Shown here: one piece after another, positions 27,674 through 37,528 of the stretch
Numbering within the stretch: the stretch's first letter is position 1
Layout: the number at the start of each line of letters is the position of its first letter
From: Bacteroidales bacterium
GTDB lineage: Bacteria > Bacteroidota > Bacteroidia > Bacteroidales > UBA10428
Length of the DNA stretch: 64,000 nucleotides
Direction: 5' to 3'
NCBI GenBank assembly: GCA_016926235.1
Contig: JAFGOZ010000522.1
Location: 1-64,000 of the forward strand
Notes under the pieces: generated by a model
What the model saw: only the letters and a program-made list of their open reading frames with translations
Databases searched by the model: none
What the model was told of the DNA's origin: nothing
Translations under genes and position numbers: made by a program

Positions 27674-28369
27674 TTGAATAAGGCTATAATCATAAAATCA
27701 TTCTTGCTTATTATAACTGCGGTTATCCTGTCTGGCTGTTCAGGTAAGTTTTCCAAAAACAAAATCAGGGAAGGTATTATTGAATACGATATTATTTACC
27801 TCGAAAATAAGATGGGAAATATCTCTACCAGTATGCTGCCCAAAACCATGACAATGAGGTTTAAGGATCATCTTTCAATGTACCGGATAAATGGATTATT
27901 TGGTGCTTTTGTTATTAGCAACATATCGGATGCTCGTCATGGCACAAATACTACATTACTGAAACTATTGGACAATAAATATTGTTATGAAGGGAGTAAG
28001 AACGAATATGCATGTTGTTTTGACAATATGGATGGATTGAATATTGTGGAAACTAATGAAGTAAAAAATATACTTGGTTTTAATTGCAAAAAGGCCATTG
28101 CCACATTTCCCGGAACTGAACGAAATCCATTCATCATTTATTATACGGATGACATAAGAATTAAAAAGCCCAACAACACAAATCCCTATCACGATATTAA
28201 CGGTGTTTTAATGGAATTTGAACTTAATCTGAATCAAGTTAATATGCGACTAAAACCTCGTAGTTTCCATAAAACAGAGGTGTCTACTGAGGAGTTTGAA
28301 ATTCCTGATGGATATAGAAGAGTATCCAGGAAAAAAATGGAAGAAATTTTCAACGAACTTATGGAATAA
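27674..28369 (+). CDS. Lipoprotein of unknown function (TTG start)
   Basis: A 231-residue predicted lipoprotein, signal peptide 1-22 with lipobox LSGC. The mature part is beta-rich (IREGIIEYDIIYLENKMG, KTMTMRFKDHLSMY) with paired cysteines (YACCFD, GFNCKKA); the pattern recalls DUF4412-type or LolA-like beta proteins, without a firm match. There is no in-frame ATG before the signal peptide, so initiation at the TTG at 27674 is proposed. It stands alone upstream of ftsK with 149 bases between. Confidence 0.65.
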   Translation: MNKAIIIKSFLLIITAVILSGCSGKFSKNKIREGIIEYDIIYLENKMGNISTSMLPKTMTMRFKDHLSMYRINGLFGAFVISNISDARHGTNTTLLKLLDNKYCYEGSKNEYACCFDNMDGLNIVETNEVKNILGFNCKKAIATFPGTERNPFIIYYTDDIRIKKPNNTNPYHDINGVLMEFELNLNQVNMRLKPRSFHKTEVSTEEFEIPDGYRRVSRKKMEEIFNELME

Positions 28370-28518
28370 ACCATATTTTTCAACGTTATTATTCAAAATT
28401 TAAATTTTCCATTGTTGATATTATCTCTTAAAATCGTTTTCTATTCAATCAGCACTTTAGTATTATTGCATATAATTTATTCAAGCGATTAGTCATGGTT
28501 TAAACCATATAGCAGTAT

Positions 28519-30915
28519 ATGACAAAAAAGCGAAACCGAAAAAATACTCCAAATCACAATACAGGCAAAAAAAAGTCAGTATTACGAGATGAACGGATCA
28601 AGATCCTCACCGGATTATTTATACTTGGATTTTCCCTTCTTATTACCCTGGCATTTATATCCTATTTTTTCACCTGGAAAACCGATCAAAGCTTTGAAAA
28701 CCAAAGAGTTATATCAGGATCAGAAATAATAACCGAAAATTGGGCAGGTAAAGTAGGAGCCTATTTTTCAAATATCTTCATTGGAAATCTGTTTGGAATT
28801 GCATCATTTGGCTTTCCTTTTCTGCTTATAATAATTGGTTTCAGGCTATTAAATGTACGACTTTTACCTCTGCGAAAAACAATACGTATTGTTGTTATTG
28901 GTGGTATTATCTTGTCTGTAACCCTTGGATTTTTATTCGGGTCCTCAAATGGCTTTTTTCCATGTGGTTTAGGAGGTGGACATGGTTTTTTCATAGCAAA
29001 ATGGCTGGAAAGTTTTCTGGGTACTACCGGTACTGCCATCCTTATTACATTCATTTGGACAGCCTTCTTTATTTTTTCGTCAAAAGCAACCGCACATAAA
29101 TTAAAACGAATCTTTATACAAATTTTCAAAAATAGCCATCTGGATAATCATAAAAATAAAGCAGATGAGGATGAAGGCATCTCCTTTGTTGACAATAACC
29201 TGACATATGAAAGTGAGAATTTTAAAGATATACCCTTAACTCAAACTGATGAATCTTTCGAAGTGATAACCACTAATGAAGAAAGCGTTGATCAAGTGCC
29301 TGCGGAGAATTCAAAAGATATTGATAATGAGTCCAATATTGAGCTTACGGTTAACAAAACTGACGAAGAAGAACTTGTAGATGAGGACTTTCAATTGGAA
29401 CCTATGGAAGATTATGATCCAACCCTTGAATTGTCTCATTATAAAATACCCCCTCTTGATTTATTGAAAGAATATAAATTTGACAATTCCCCTGTTACCA
29501 ACGACGAGCTGGAACGTAATAAAAACAAAATTGTAGAGACTCTTGGAAACTACAAGATCGATATAATAAAAATACGGGCAACAATAGGACCAACTGTTAC
29601 ACTTTATGAGATAGTACCAGCTCCTGGTATTAAAATCTCCCGTATAAAAAACCTTGAAGATGATATAGCCCTTAGCCTGGCTGCCCTTGGAATCCGAATT
29701 ATTGCACCAATACCAGGAAGAGGCACCATAGGAATTGAAGTTCCCAATGAGAATCCCGAAATAGTATCAATGCGCTCCATACTATCTTCTGTAAAATTTC
29801 AGGAATCAAAATATGAACTGCCTATTGCATTAGGCAAAACTATCTCGAACGAAACCTATGTGATGGACCTCACAAAAATGCCCCACCTTTTGGTTGCCGG
29901 TGCTACAGGTCAGGGAAAGTCTGTTGGATTGAATGCAATTATTACTTCCTTATTATATAAAATGCACCCTGCCCAATTAAAATTTGTACTCATAGACCCT
30001 AAGAAGGTTGAACTCACTTTATATGCAAAAATTGAGAAACACTTTTTGGCTAAACTTCCTGATGCTGAAGAAGCTATAATAACTGATACCAAAAAAGTGG
30101 TAAATACACTACATTCTTTAACAATTGAGATGGATACACGCTATGAGTTACTAAAAGCTGCAAAAGTGCGTAATATTAAAGAATACAACGAAAAGTTCAT
30201 TGCCCGAAGGTTGCATCCAGACAAAGGACATCGCTACCTTCCCTATATTGTTATGGTAGTTGATGAATTTGCTGACCTGATTATGACAGCAGGTAAAGAA
30301 ATAGAAACACCAATTGCAAGGTTAGCACAATTGGCAAGAGCAATAGGCATCCACTTAATTATTGCAACTCAGCGTCCTACAACAAATATTATTACAGGCG
30401 TTATAAAAGCTAACTTCCCTGCAAGGATTGCATTCAGGGTAACAGCCATGATAGACTCCAGGACAATACTGGATAGTCCGGGAGCAAACCAGCTAATTGG
30501 CCGTGGTGATATGCTTATATCCCAAGGAAGTGATTTGATAAGGCTTCAGTGCGCCTTTATAGATATTCCAGAACTCGAAAAAATAACCGACTATATTGAA
30601 TCTCAACAAGGCTACGCATCTGCGTTTATGCTACCAGAATATGTTGATGAAAGCGGATCTGATCTCCTAGATGTAGACCTGAATAAAAGGGATGAATTAT
30701 TTGATGATGCGGCACGACTCGTTGTTTTGCATCAGCAAGGTTCCACTTCTCTGATTCAAAGAAAATTTTCGATTGGATACAACCGTGCTGGAAGAATTAT
30801 GGATCAATTGGAAGCTGCAAACATTGTCGGTCCTTTTGAAGGAAGTAAAGCCAGGCAAGTCTTATTCCCTGATGAGTATTCTTTGGAACAGTTTTTGAAT
30901 TCCCTTAATAACTAA
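28519..30915 (+). CDS. ftsK: DNA translocase FtsK
   Basis: The septal motor that pumps chromosome ends through the closing septum and activates dimer resolution. The 798-residue protein has about four N-terminal membrane spans (34-200), a charged acidic linker (200-300), the RecA-like motor with GATGQGKSVGLNAI (P-loop near 464) and MVVDEFADLIMTAGKE (Walker B), and a C-terminal gamma winged helix (AARLVVLHQQGSTSLIQRKF). Its stop is directly followed by the ATG of the LolA-like reading frame. Confidence 0.96.
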   Translation: MTKKRNRKNTPNHNTGKKKSVLRDERIKILTGLFILGFSLLITLAFISYFFTWKTDQSFENQRVISGSEIITENWAGKVGAYFSNIFIGNLFGIASFGFPFLLIIIGFRLLNVRLLPLRKTIRIVVIGGIILSVTLGFLFGSSNGFFPCGLGGGHGFFIAKWLESFLGTTGTAILITFIWTAFFIFSSKATAHKLKRIFIQIFKNSHLDNHKNKADEDEGISFVDNNLTYESENFKDIPLTQTDESFEVITTNEESVDQVPAENSKDIDNESNIELTVNKTDEEELVDEDFQLEPMEDYDPTLELSHYKIPPLDLLKEYKFDNSPVTNDELERNKNKIVETLGNYKIDIIKIRATIGPTVTLYEIVPAPGIKISRIKNLEDDIALSLAALGIRIIAPIPGRGTIGIEVPNENPEIVSMRSILSSVKFQESKYELPIALGKTISNETYVMDLTKMPHLLVAGATGQGKSVGLNAIITSLLYKMHPAQLKFVLIDPKKVELTLYAKIEKHFLAKLPDAEEAIITDTKKVVNTLHSLTIEMDTRYELLKAAKVRNIKEYNEKFIARRLHPDKGHRYLPYIVMVVDEFADLIMTAGKEIETPIARLAQLARAIGIHLIIATQRPTTNIITGVIKANFPARIAFRVTAMIDSRTILDSPGANQLIGRGDMLISQGSDLIRLQCAFIDIPELEKITDYIESQQGYASAFMLPEYVDESGSDLLDVDLNKRDELFDDAARLVVLHQQGSTSLIQRKFSIGYNRAGRIMDQLEAANIVGPFEGSKARQVLFPDEYSLEQFLNSLNN

Positions 30916-30927
30916 ATGTATATTGCC

Positions 30928-31581
30928 ATGAAAGAATCAATTTTTTTTGCCATTTTACTTTTCTGGACATTAAGCACATTCTCTCAGCAGGATCCTAAAG
31001 CTAAAGCAGTACTCGACAAACTTGCATCCGAATCAGGAAAGCATGAGTGCATCGAAGTGCAATTTACCTACACTATAACTAATCTCAGCAATTCGTTCAG
31101 TAATGATTGGGAAGGAACACTCGTTCTTAAAAATAAAATGTATCATCTTTCACTCATGGGTGTTGAAACTTTCTTTGATGGAACTACTCTGTGGAACTAC
31201 ATTATAGATGCAAATGAAGTTAACATTACAGTTCCGGATCCAAACAATAAAGATTTTTTCCTGTCAGACCCAAATCAGATATTTTCTATTTATAATACTG
31301 ATTTTAAACAAAAATATATCGGGGAAACGACTGATAATGGTGTAAAATTTCATGAAATAGATCTATATCCCAAGGATATTGAAGGGAACAGTTACTCCAG
31401 GTATAAGCTTGTTGCTAATGATAATACAAACAGTATACATTCAATAGCTGCTTTTGGGAAAAATGGAAATATCTATATTGTTGAGATCAAGGATTATATT
31501 ACCAACAGCATATTTGAAGACACCTATTTTTCTTTCAACAAAGAAGATTACCCGGGAGTTGAAATAATAGATCTCCGATAA
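30928..31581 (+). CDS. LolA-like outer-membrane lipoprotein carrier
   Basis: A 217-residue exported protein with signal peptide (about 1-18, TLSTFSQ) and the LolA half-barrel pattern: QDPKAKAVLDKLASESG, IEVQFTYTITN, WEGTLVLKNKMYHLSL, LWNYIIDANEVNI. LolA proteins ferry lipoproteins across the periplasm. The frame is open from an ATG directly after the ftsK stop (30916), but the fourth codon downstream (30928) gives the better signal peptide. The ftsK-lolA pairing is common. It ends 2 bases from the convergent HD-domain gene. Confidence 0.87.
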   Translation: MKESIFFAILLFWTLSTFSQQDPKAKAVLDKLASESGKHECIEVQFTYTITNLSNSFSNDWEGTLVLKNKMYHLSLMGVETFFDGTTLWNYIIDANEVNITVPDPNNKDFFLSDPNQIFSIYNTDFKQKYIGETTDNGVKFHEIDLYPKDIEGNSYSRYKLVANDNTNSIHSIAAFGKNGNIYIVEIKDYITNSIFEDTYFSFNKEDYPGVEIIDLR

Positions 31582-31583
31582 GA

Positions 31584-33734
31584 CTACTTCGGATATTCAA
31601 TACGCGCGTGATAAATATTCTTTAACTTTTTAATAAACGTTTGTTTAATATTTGTAATGTCCTCAAAAGTAATTGGGGCAACGTTAAATTGGTTATTTTT
31701 TATTTGATTTCCAATAATACTTTCAACCAATTCTGTAATTGATTCCTCCGTTATCTTCTTCAGGCTTCTTGATGCAGCTTCTGTAGCATCAGCCATCATT
31801 AGAACAGCCGTCTCCTTTGAAAATGGCCGGGGTCCCGGATATGAAAACTTCTTTATGTCCACTTCAGCATCAGGGAACTCTTTAAGATAGGAACGGTAAA
31901 AATACTGCACTGTTGAGTCACCATGATGAGTTCGAATAAAATTGATAATTTGCTCAGGAAGTTTATACTTTCTGCCCATCTCAATTCCTCTTTCAACATG
32001 ATTAATAATGGTTCTTGCACTTTCTTCAAAACTCATGCTCTCATGAGGATTATAATCTTTACCTAAATTCTCTATAAAAAATTCCGGATTATCCATTTTA
32101 CCAATATCATGATATAATGCACCAGCCCTTACTAATAATGGATTGCCTTCTATTTTAGCTATTGCACTTTCAGCAAGATTTGCAACCTGCAAACTATGTT
32201 GAAAGGTACCAGGTGCTTTTTCTGCCAACTTCCTCAGCAATGGTTGATTAGTATCTGACAACTCCATCAATGTAGCATCTGATAAGAAATTGAATGTTTT
32301 TTCAAAAACATAAATGAGAGGATAAGCTACAAGTACCAGTAAGCCACTAATTGAAAACCATCCTATATTATTCCAGTTTATATTTACAAAAGTACCTTCT
32401 TGCATCACTGCAATTCCAAGGTATACTGCTGAATAGGTAAGGATAATAAAAAATGCTGAATATACCAGGCGTGCTCTTCTGTAGAGATTAGTAAGACTAA
32501 TCACAGCAACAATGCCGGCCATAATATTCATAAAGACAAATTCAAATCCATTTGGAGCAAAAAAACCTATTAATAAGATTGTAACTACATGAACAAAAAG
32601 GGCTAATCGAGCATCAAAAAAGGTTCTGATAAGAATAGGTAAAAGTGCAAAAGGAATGATATAGTACATAATGTCACTAAACTTTAATGCAATACTCGCA
32701 AAGAAGATCATTAGAAGCACTATAAACAATATGAATGAAACATGCAAGGTATTGGCAAGCACAGCTTTACGATAATTCCATAAAAACATATATAAAAGAA
32801 ATAATGCTAAAAAAGCCAGCACGACTTTACCAATCAAAATAAAGGTAGTCCTGACTGATTCACCAAGCCTTTTTTCATACTCAATCTTCAAGGATTGCAA
32901 TTTCCGGTATGCTTCTCCGGTCACAGGTTCTCCTTTTGCAATAATTTTTTCACCTTGCGCCACTTTCCCATACCTATTTGATAAATTGTCCAACTTATCA
33001 TTTTTAACTTTTTCTGTTGTTTCATCATCATAAATAATATTTGGGACAATAAACGCGTTAAGGTTGAGATTACGCACAAAACTTGTTATATCAAATTTTT
33101 TATTCCTGTCAATTTCAATATTCAAGTCACTCGAAAATTTAATTAAAAACTCATACGCTTTCTTTGGTGTAAAAACATCTGTAACAGAATGTTCTTCAGC
33201 AAGATTATTTTTTACAATGTTAATCTGGTAATCAGGACGATTAATTACTTCCTCAAAGCCATTTGTTTCTATCACACCTTTATCATATACTGCTTTGACA
33301 AGTGAAATAATATTATCCGTTAACATTTTTTTTAATTGTTCTAATTGATTTCGCTTTGAAGAACTTTTAATATCTGAAAGCCGGGTAACAGAATAGTTAG
33401 CAATTAAAAAATCGGTCCATCTTTTATCAATTTCATTTAAAAAGATTTGTTTTTGAATGTCAAACCTCCCGGTATCGTAAACAAAGTAAGGATGAAGCTG
33501 CGAAAGCACACTATCGCGCTCTGCCTGCATCTCTTGATCCGTTTTGTAAATTGAAAAATCAAAAGGTGCTATTAGAAGCACATCATGCCTCCAAGGATAT
33601 CCTTTTTGAAATTCATACTGAAATTTTCCCTCGCGCGGAAAAAGATAAACAATAACTAATGCCGTTATCAAAAAAAGGAATATGCGAAAAAGAATACGAT
33701 AATTTATCTTAATATAATTAACTACTCTATTCAT
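31584..33734 (-). CDS. PgpH-type 7TM HD-domain phosphodiesterase
   Basis: A 716-residue inner-membrane protein with the arrangement of PgpH, which hydrolyses c-di-AMP in Firmicutes. One membrane span near 13-31 is followed by an extracytoplasmic 7TMR-HDED domain (about 40-280), seven membrane spans (300-480), then a cytoplasmic HD domain with FQHSLQVANLAE, AGALYHDIGKMDNPEFF, the histidine of ESARTIINHVERG and IRTHHGDST. All metal-binding His/Asp positions are present, so it should be active. The YbbR/CdaR-like protein at 16920-17963 is another hint of c-di-AMP signalling. Confidence 0.9.
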   Translation of the reverse strand: MNRVVNYIKINYRILFRIFLFLITALVIVYLFPREGKFQYEFQKGYPWRHDVLLIAPFDFSIYKTDQEMQAERDSVLSQLHPYFVYDTGRFDIQKQIFLNEIDKRWTDFLIANYSVTRLSDIKSSSKRNQLEQLKKMLTDNIISLVKAVYDKGVIETNGFEEVINRPDYQINIVKNNLAEEHSVTDVFTPKKAYEFLIKFSSDLNIEIDRNKKFDITSFVRNLNLNAFIVPNIIYDDETTEKVKNDKLDNLSNRYGKVAQGEKIIAKGEPVTGEAYRKLQSLKIEYEKRLGESVRTTFILIGKVVLAFLALFLLYMFLWNYRKAVLANTLHVSFILFIVLLMIFFASIALKFSDIMYYIIPFALLPILIRTFFDARLALFVHVVTILLIGFFAPNGFEFVFMNIMAGIVAVISLTNLYRRARLVYSAFFIILTYSAVYLGIAVMQEGTFVNINWNNIGWFSISGLLVLVAYPLIYVFEKTFNFLSDATLMELSDTNQPLLRKLAEKAPGTFQHSLQVANLAESAIAKIEGNPLLVRAGALYHDIGKMDNPEFFIENLGKDYNPHESMSFEESARTIINHVERGIEMGRKYKLPEQIINFIRTHHGDSTVQYFYRSYLKEFPDAEVDIKKFSYPGPRPFSKETAVLMMADATEAASRSLKKITEESITELVESIIGNQIKNNQFNVAPITFEDITNIKQTFIKKLKNIYHARIEYPK

Positions 33735-33806
33735 AAAATCTATTTAAAATCAATAAAGCATGAAAATTAACTATTATTGTTGAATTCTCATTCTTAGAAC
33801 ATTAAA

Positions 33807-34631
33807 ATGTTGATAAAGTTTAATACATTTAAACAATATTATATGATTTATTTACTTATTATGTCTCAAGCTATCAGTTTATTGAGTATTGTTCCTATTC
33901 GAAAATCCCCCTCTGATATAAGTGAGATGGTGAGTCAGTTATTGTTTGGTGAAACCTGCAGAATTGTTAAAGAAGATAAAAACTGGCTTGGAATAGTTAC
34001 AAATTATGATGATTATTCAGGTTGGATTGATAAGAAAATGGTCACTTTAACTGAAGATGGAAATTTCAATATGGATTCAAAAATGATTGTAAAGCAACCT
34101 TTATTGTATATCATCAATGATAAAACAAATTCGGGCCAATGGATAACTGCCGGCAGTGAATTATATAATGTATCTGAAGATTATACATCATTTTCAATAG
34201 GACCTTATTCATACAAAATCAAGGAATTCTCAAACATAACAAAAGTATCAGTTAAAAATATAATAAAAGACGCTCTGAACTACATAAACGCTCCATATAT
34301 GTGGGGTGGAAAGACCATTTTTGGTATCGATTGTTCCGGTTTTACACAAATGGTTTTTAAAATTAATAACGACAAACTGCCCCGTGATTCCAGAGATCAA
34401 TATGATGTGCTTTCCAATGAAATACAACTTCAGGATGCTCAACCGGGAGACATTGCATTCTTTTCTAAAAATGGCCAATCCATAAGTCATGTTGGGTTAA
34501 TAATGTCACCTGATAAAATTATCCATGCATCAGGATGCGTAAGAATAGATGCATTAGATGCAAAAGGGATTTATAACAGTGAGTTACAAAGATACACTCA
34601 TAATCTCTTGGCAGTTAAAAAAATGACGTAA
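33807..34631 (+). CDS. SH3-like/NlpC-P60 (C40) peptidase
   Basis: A cell-wall peptide hydrolase of up to 274 residues. An N-terminal bacterial SH3-like region (about 20-75, SEMVSQLLFGETCRIV and YSGWIDKKM) is joined to a second SH3-like part and a C-terminal NlpC/P60 domain with catalytic Cys in GIDCSGFTQMVF, His in QSISHVGLIMS and a third polar residue in KIIHASG. Three in-frame ATGs (33807, 33843, 33861) are possible; the family usually begins close to the SH3 module, so the two later ones are plausible. No strong signal peptide is seen. Confidence 0.85.
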   Translation: MLIKFNTFKQYYMIYLLIMSQAISLLSIVPIRKSPSDISEMVSQLLFGETCRIVKEDKNWLGIVTNYDDYSGWIDKKMVTLTEDGNFNMDSKMIVKQPLLYIINDKTNSGQWITAGSELYNVSEDYTSFSIGPYSYKIKEFSNITKVSVKNIIKDALNYINAPYMWGGKTIFGIDCSGFTQMVFKINNDKLPRDSRDQYDVLSNEIQLQDAQPGDIAFFSKNGQSISHVGLIMSPDKIIHASGCVRIDALDAKGIYNSELQRYTHNLLAVKKMT

Positions 34632-34681
34632 TCCTTTTAAAATAATCTACAAATTGAATACTTTTATACTAAAAATAAAAT

Positions 34682-34996
34682 ATGATACTATCAAACACTG
34701 AAACAATACCAGGAAAAGAGATAACCGAAATACTTGGATTAGCCAGGGGAAGCACGGTAAGGGCCCGAAACATAGGAAGGGATATTTTTGCAGGACTTAA
34801 AAATCTTGTTGGCGGCGAAATAAGTGAATATACAAAATTAATGGCTGATTCACGTGAACAAGCTCTTCAAAGGATGATTGAAGACGCCCAGAAATTAGGA
34901 GCAGATGCCGTGCTTAATATCAGATTTACTACTTCAGCCGTGATGCAAGGTGCATCTGAGATTTTGGCCTATGGAACTGCAGTGCGAATAAAATAA
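34682..34996 (+). CDS. YbjQ/UPF0145 family protein
   Basis: A 104-residue protein of the YbjQ family. Characteristic segments are MILSNTETIPGKEITEILGL, ARGSTVRARNIGRDIFAGLK, GEISEYTKLMADSREQAL and GADAVLNIRFTTS. It is cytoplasmic, and the family forms pentameric rings; its role is unknown. The next small gene starts 7 bases after its stop. Confidence 0.92.
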   Translation: MILSNTETIPGKEITEILGLARGSTVRARNIGRDIFAGLKNLVGGEISEYTKLMADSREQALQRMIEDAQKLGADAVLNIRFTTSAVMQGASEILAYGTAVRIK

Positions 34997-35003
34997 TTCA
35001 AAT

Positions 35004-35126
35004 ATGTATTTCTTTGCCCGTTTTACACGACTTCTAATCTTGTTAGCAATTATTGCTATTATTATCCTAATAATAAAAAGAATAGAAGATAAAAGACGGG
35101 AAAACTTTGAGAACAGGGATAACTAG
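35004..35126 (+). CDS. 40-residue single-span membrane protein
   Basis: A short open frame (ATG at 35004, TAG at 35124-35126) that encodes 40 residues: a short basic N-terminus (MYFFARFTR), a hydrophobic span of about 15 residues rich in Ile and Leu, and a charged tail (KRIEDKRRENFENRD). It begins 7 bases after ybjQ and ends 2 bases before the convergent cysN stop. This spacing and the clean membrane-protein composition support a real small gene, but it is unproven and I know no family. Confidence 0.5.
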   Translation: MYFFARFTRLLILLAIIAIIILIIKRIEDKRRENFENRDN

Positions 35127-35128
35127 AC

Positions 35129-36433
35129 CTAAACGATCATACCTGCACAAATAGTTTCATTTGTACCCTCGTCGATAAGAATAAGGCTGCCTGTCACCCT
35201 GTTCTTTTTATATGAATCAAAATACAGGGCCTTTGTTGTTTTTATCTTAACTTTAGCTATTTCATTCAGGCAAATACTTTTGTCATCTGTAATCTTTTCC
35301 AGTTTATTGATGTCCATTTTATACATCACTTCTTTAATCATACATTTCACATCTTGTGTAGTATGTTTAAGTCCATATTTTGCATTTAGCATCATCGGTT
35401 TTTCATTCAACCAGCAAATCATTACTTCAATATCCTGACTAGTAGTTGGAGTACCATTGTTATTCTTTATAATCATATCACCCCTGCTAATATCAATATC
35501 GTCTTCAAGTGTAATGGTTACTGATTGTGGAGGAAAAGCAGATTGAAGGCTTTCCTTCATCGTATCAATCGTCCTGATTTTTGACACCATTCCAGAAGGC
35601 AATACTTTAACTTCATCTCCTACAGTAAATATACCTCCACCAACACGACCTGCGTATCCCCTGTAATCATGAAATTCGTCAGATTGAGGTCGAATGACGT
35701 ATTGTACAGGGAAACGACAATCTTCAAAATTCCTGTCACCGCTAATATGTATTGTTTCCAGCAAATACATAAGCGTGGTACCTTCATACCAATCCATATT
35801 TTTCGACCTGTCTACTACATTATCACCTTTAAGGGCACTGATGGGGACAAAACGGACATCTTTAATATTCAATTTAGCCGAAACTTCTCTGAAGTGTTTT
35901 TTAATATCTTCAAAAACTTCCTCTTTATAATCAACAAGGTCCATTTTATTCACACATACAATAACGTGAGGTATTTGTAGCAACGAAGCTATAAATGCAT
36001 GACGCTTGGTTTGCTCAAGCACCCCATTTCGAGCATCTACTAAAATAATGGCGGCATTGGCCGTAGATGCCCCTGTTACCATATTACGTGTATATTGTAC
36101 ATGTCCTGGTGTATCAGCAATAATAAACTTACGCTTTGGCGTAGCAAAATACCTGTAGGCAACATCAATTGTAATGCCTTGTTCTCTTTCAGCACGTAAT
36201 CCATCTGTCAACAATGCAAGGTTTACATGCTCCTCTCCTTTTCTCTTACTAGCCAACTCAATAGCCTCCATCTGGTCTTCAAATATAGCTTTGCTATCGT
36301 ATAACAAACGGCCAATCAAAGTACTTTTACCATCATCCACACTACCTGCGGTGGTAAAGCGAAGCAGTTCCATATTTAAATAGGCATTATCGCTTTCTTT
36401 GTGTTTATTATTCATCGTGTCGTTACTTTTCAA
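35129..36433 (-). CDS. cysN: Sulfate adenylyltransferase subunit 1
   Basis: The GTPase subunit that powers CysD in making adenosine 5'-phosphosulfate (APS) from sulfate. The 434-residue protein has G1 GSVDDGKSTLIGRLLYD near 31-47, ADTPGHVQYTRNM (G3), VNKMDLVDY (G4) and beta-barrel domains to the C-terminus. No CysC kinase domain is fused. It lies 11 bases downstream of cysD, the normal pairing. The first of three possible in-frame Met is used; the second and third lie at residues 7 and 21. Confidence 0.95.
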   Translation of the reverse strand: MKSNDTMNNKHKESDNAYLNMELLRFTTAGSVDDGKSTLIGRLLYDSKAIFEDQMEAIELASKRKGEEHVNLALLTDGLRAEREQGITIDVAYRYFATPKRKFIIADTPGHVQYTRNMVTGASTANAAIILVDARNGVLEQTKRHAFIASLLQIPHVIVCVNKMDLVDYKEEVFEDIKKHFREVSAKLNIKDVRFVPISALKGDNVVDRSKNMDWYEGTTLMYLLETIHISGDRNFEDCRFPVQYVIRPQSDEFHDYRGYAGRVGGGIFTVGDEVKVLPSGMVSKIRTIDTMKESLQSAFPPQSVTITLEDDIDISRGDMIIKNNNGTPTTSQDIEVMICWLNEKPMMLNAKYGLKHTTQDVKCMIKEVMYKMDINKLEKITDDKSICLNEIAKVKIKTTKALYFDSYKKNRVTGSLILIDEGTNETICAGMIV

Positions 36434-36444
36434 AATAAGATTAA

Positions 36445-37350
36445 CTAAAAATATCCTTCTTTCTTCCTGTCTTCCATAGCCGCTTCAGATCTTTTATCAT
36501 CATAGCGGCCGCCTCTTTCTGTCACCCTGGTAGCAGCCACTTCCTGGATAATTTCTTCCAAGGTGTTAGCTGTGGACAATGTCACACCAGTACAGGTTAT
36601 ATCACCAATAGTCCGGCAACGTATATCTTTTTCTACTATTTCCTCACCATCCTTTAATACTATGAAAGGAGCAGCTGCCAGCCATACTCCGTCTCTGAAA
36701 AACACTTTTCTTTTATGTGTAAAGTATAAATTAGGTATCTCAATATCTTCCATATAAATATATTGCCATACATCCATTTCGGTCCAGTTACTCAGGGGAA
36801 ATACCCTGAAGTGTTCTCCCATTCGTTTTTTACCATTAAAAATATTCCACAATTCCGGACGCTGATTTTTAGGATCCCACTGCCCAAACTCATCTCTGTG
36901 AGAGAAAAATCTTTCTTTTGCACGAGCTTTTTCCTCATCACGACGACCACCTCCAAGTGCTGCATCAAACTTCAATTCTTCAATGGCATCCAATAAAGTA
37001 ACGGTTTGTAGTACGTTCCTGCTTGCATTTACACCCTTTTCCTCAACAGCTCTTCCCTGATCAATTGAATCCTGTACATATCTAACAATGCAGGTTGCCC
37101 CTGTTTTTTTAACAAGGTCATCTCTAAAATCAAGCGTTTCCTGAAAATTATGCCCTGTATCGATATGCATAAGAGGGAATGGCACCTTTGCAGGCCAAAA
37201 GGCTTTTCGTGCGAGATAGTACATAACTATCGAATCCTTTCCGCCTGAAAACAGCAGAACAGGTTTTTCAAACTGTGCTGCAACCTCTCTCATTATATAA
37301 ATGGATTCCGCTTCTAGTTCCCTTAAATGATTAATATAATACTCATTCAT
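36445..37350 (-). CDS. cysD: Sulfate adenylyltransferase subunit 2
   Basis: The catalytic ATP-sulfurylase subunit, of 301 residues, in the PAPS-reductase/N-type ATP pyrophosphatase family. The PP-loop LLFSGGKDSIVMYYLARKAF is at about 32-51, with FPLMHIDTGHNFQETLDFRD, GGRRDEEKARAKERFFS and VFPLSNWTEMDVWQYI following. The product APS can feed cysteine synthesis or sulfation; no APS reductase, CysC or transporter gene is nearby to say which. Confidence 0.96.
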   Translation of the reverse strand: MNEYYINHLRELEAESIYIMREVAAQFEKPVLLFSGGKDSIVMYYLARKAFWPAKVPFPLMHIDTGHNFQETLDFRDDLVKKTGATCIVRYVQDSIDQGRAVEEKGVNASRNVLQTVTLLDAIEELKFDAALGGGRRDEEKARAKERFFSHRDEFGQWDPKNQRPELWNIFNGKKRMGEHFRVFPLSNWTEMDVWQYIYMEDIEIPNLYFTHKRKVFFRDGVWLAAAPFIVLKDGEEIVEKDIRCRTIGDITCTGVTLSTANTLEEIIQEVAATRVTERGGRYDDKRSEAAMEDRKKEGYF

Positions 37351-37528
37351 AGTTCAATCTTTAAATCTTAATATAATACAATGATTATACTCCATGGGAA
37401 ATTTCCAACATTGTATTCTATATTATGCAGAATACAGCTAAAAAATTCAGACCACAAAAATAATTAAAAATTGATGAAAATCACCCTTTTTTATTTCCTG
37501 ATTAGAAATCCTCCCATAAGCCCTATGA

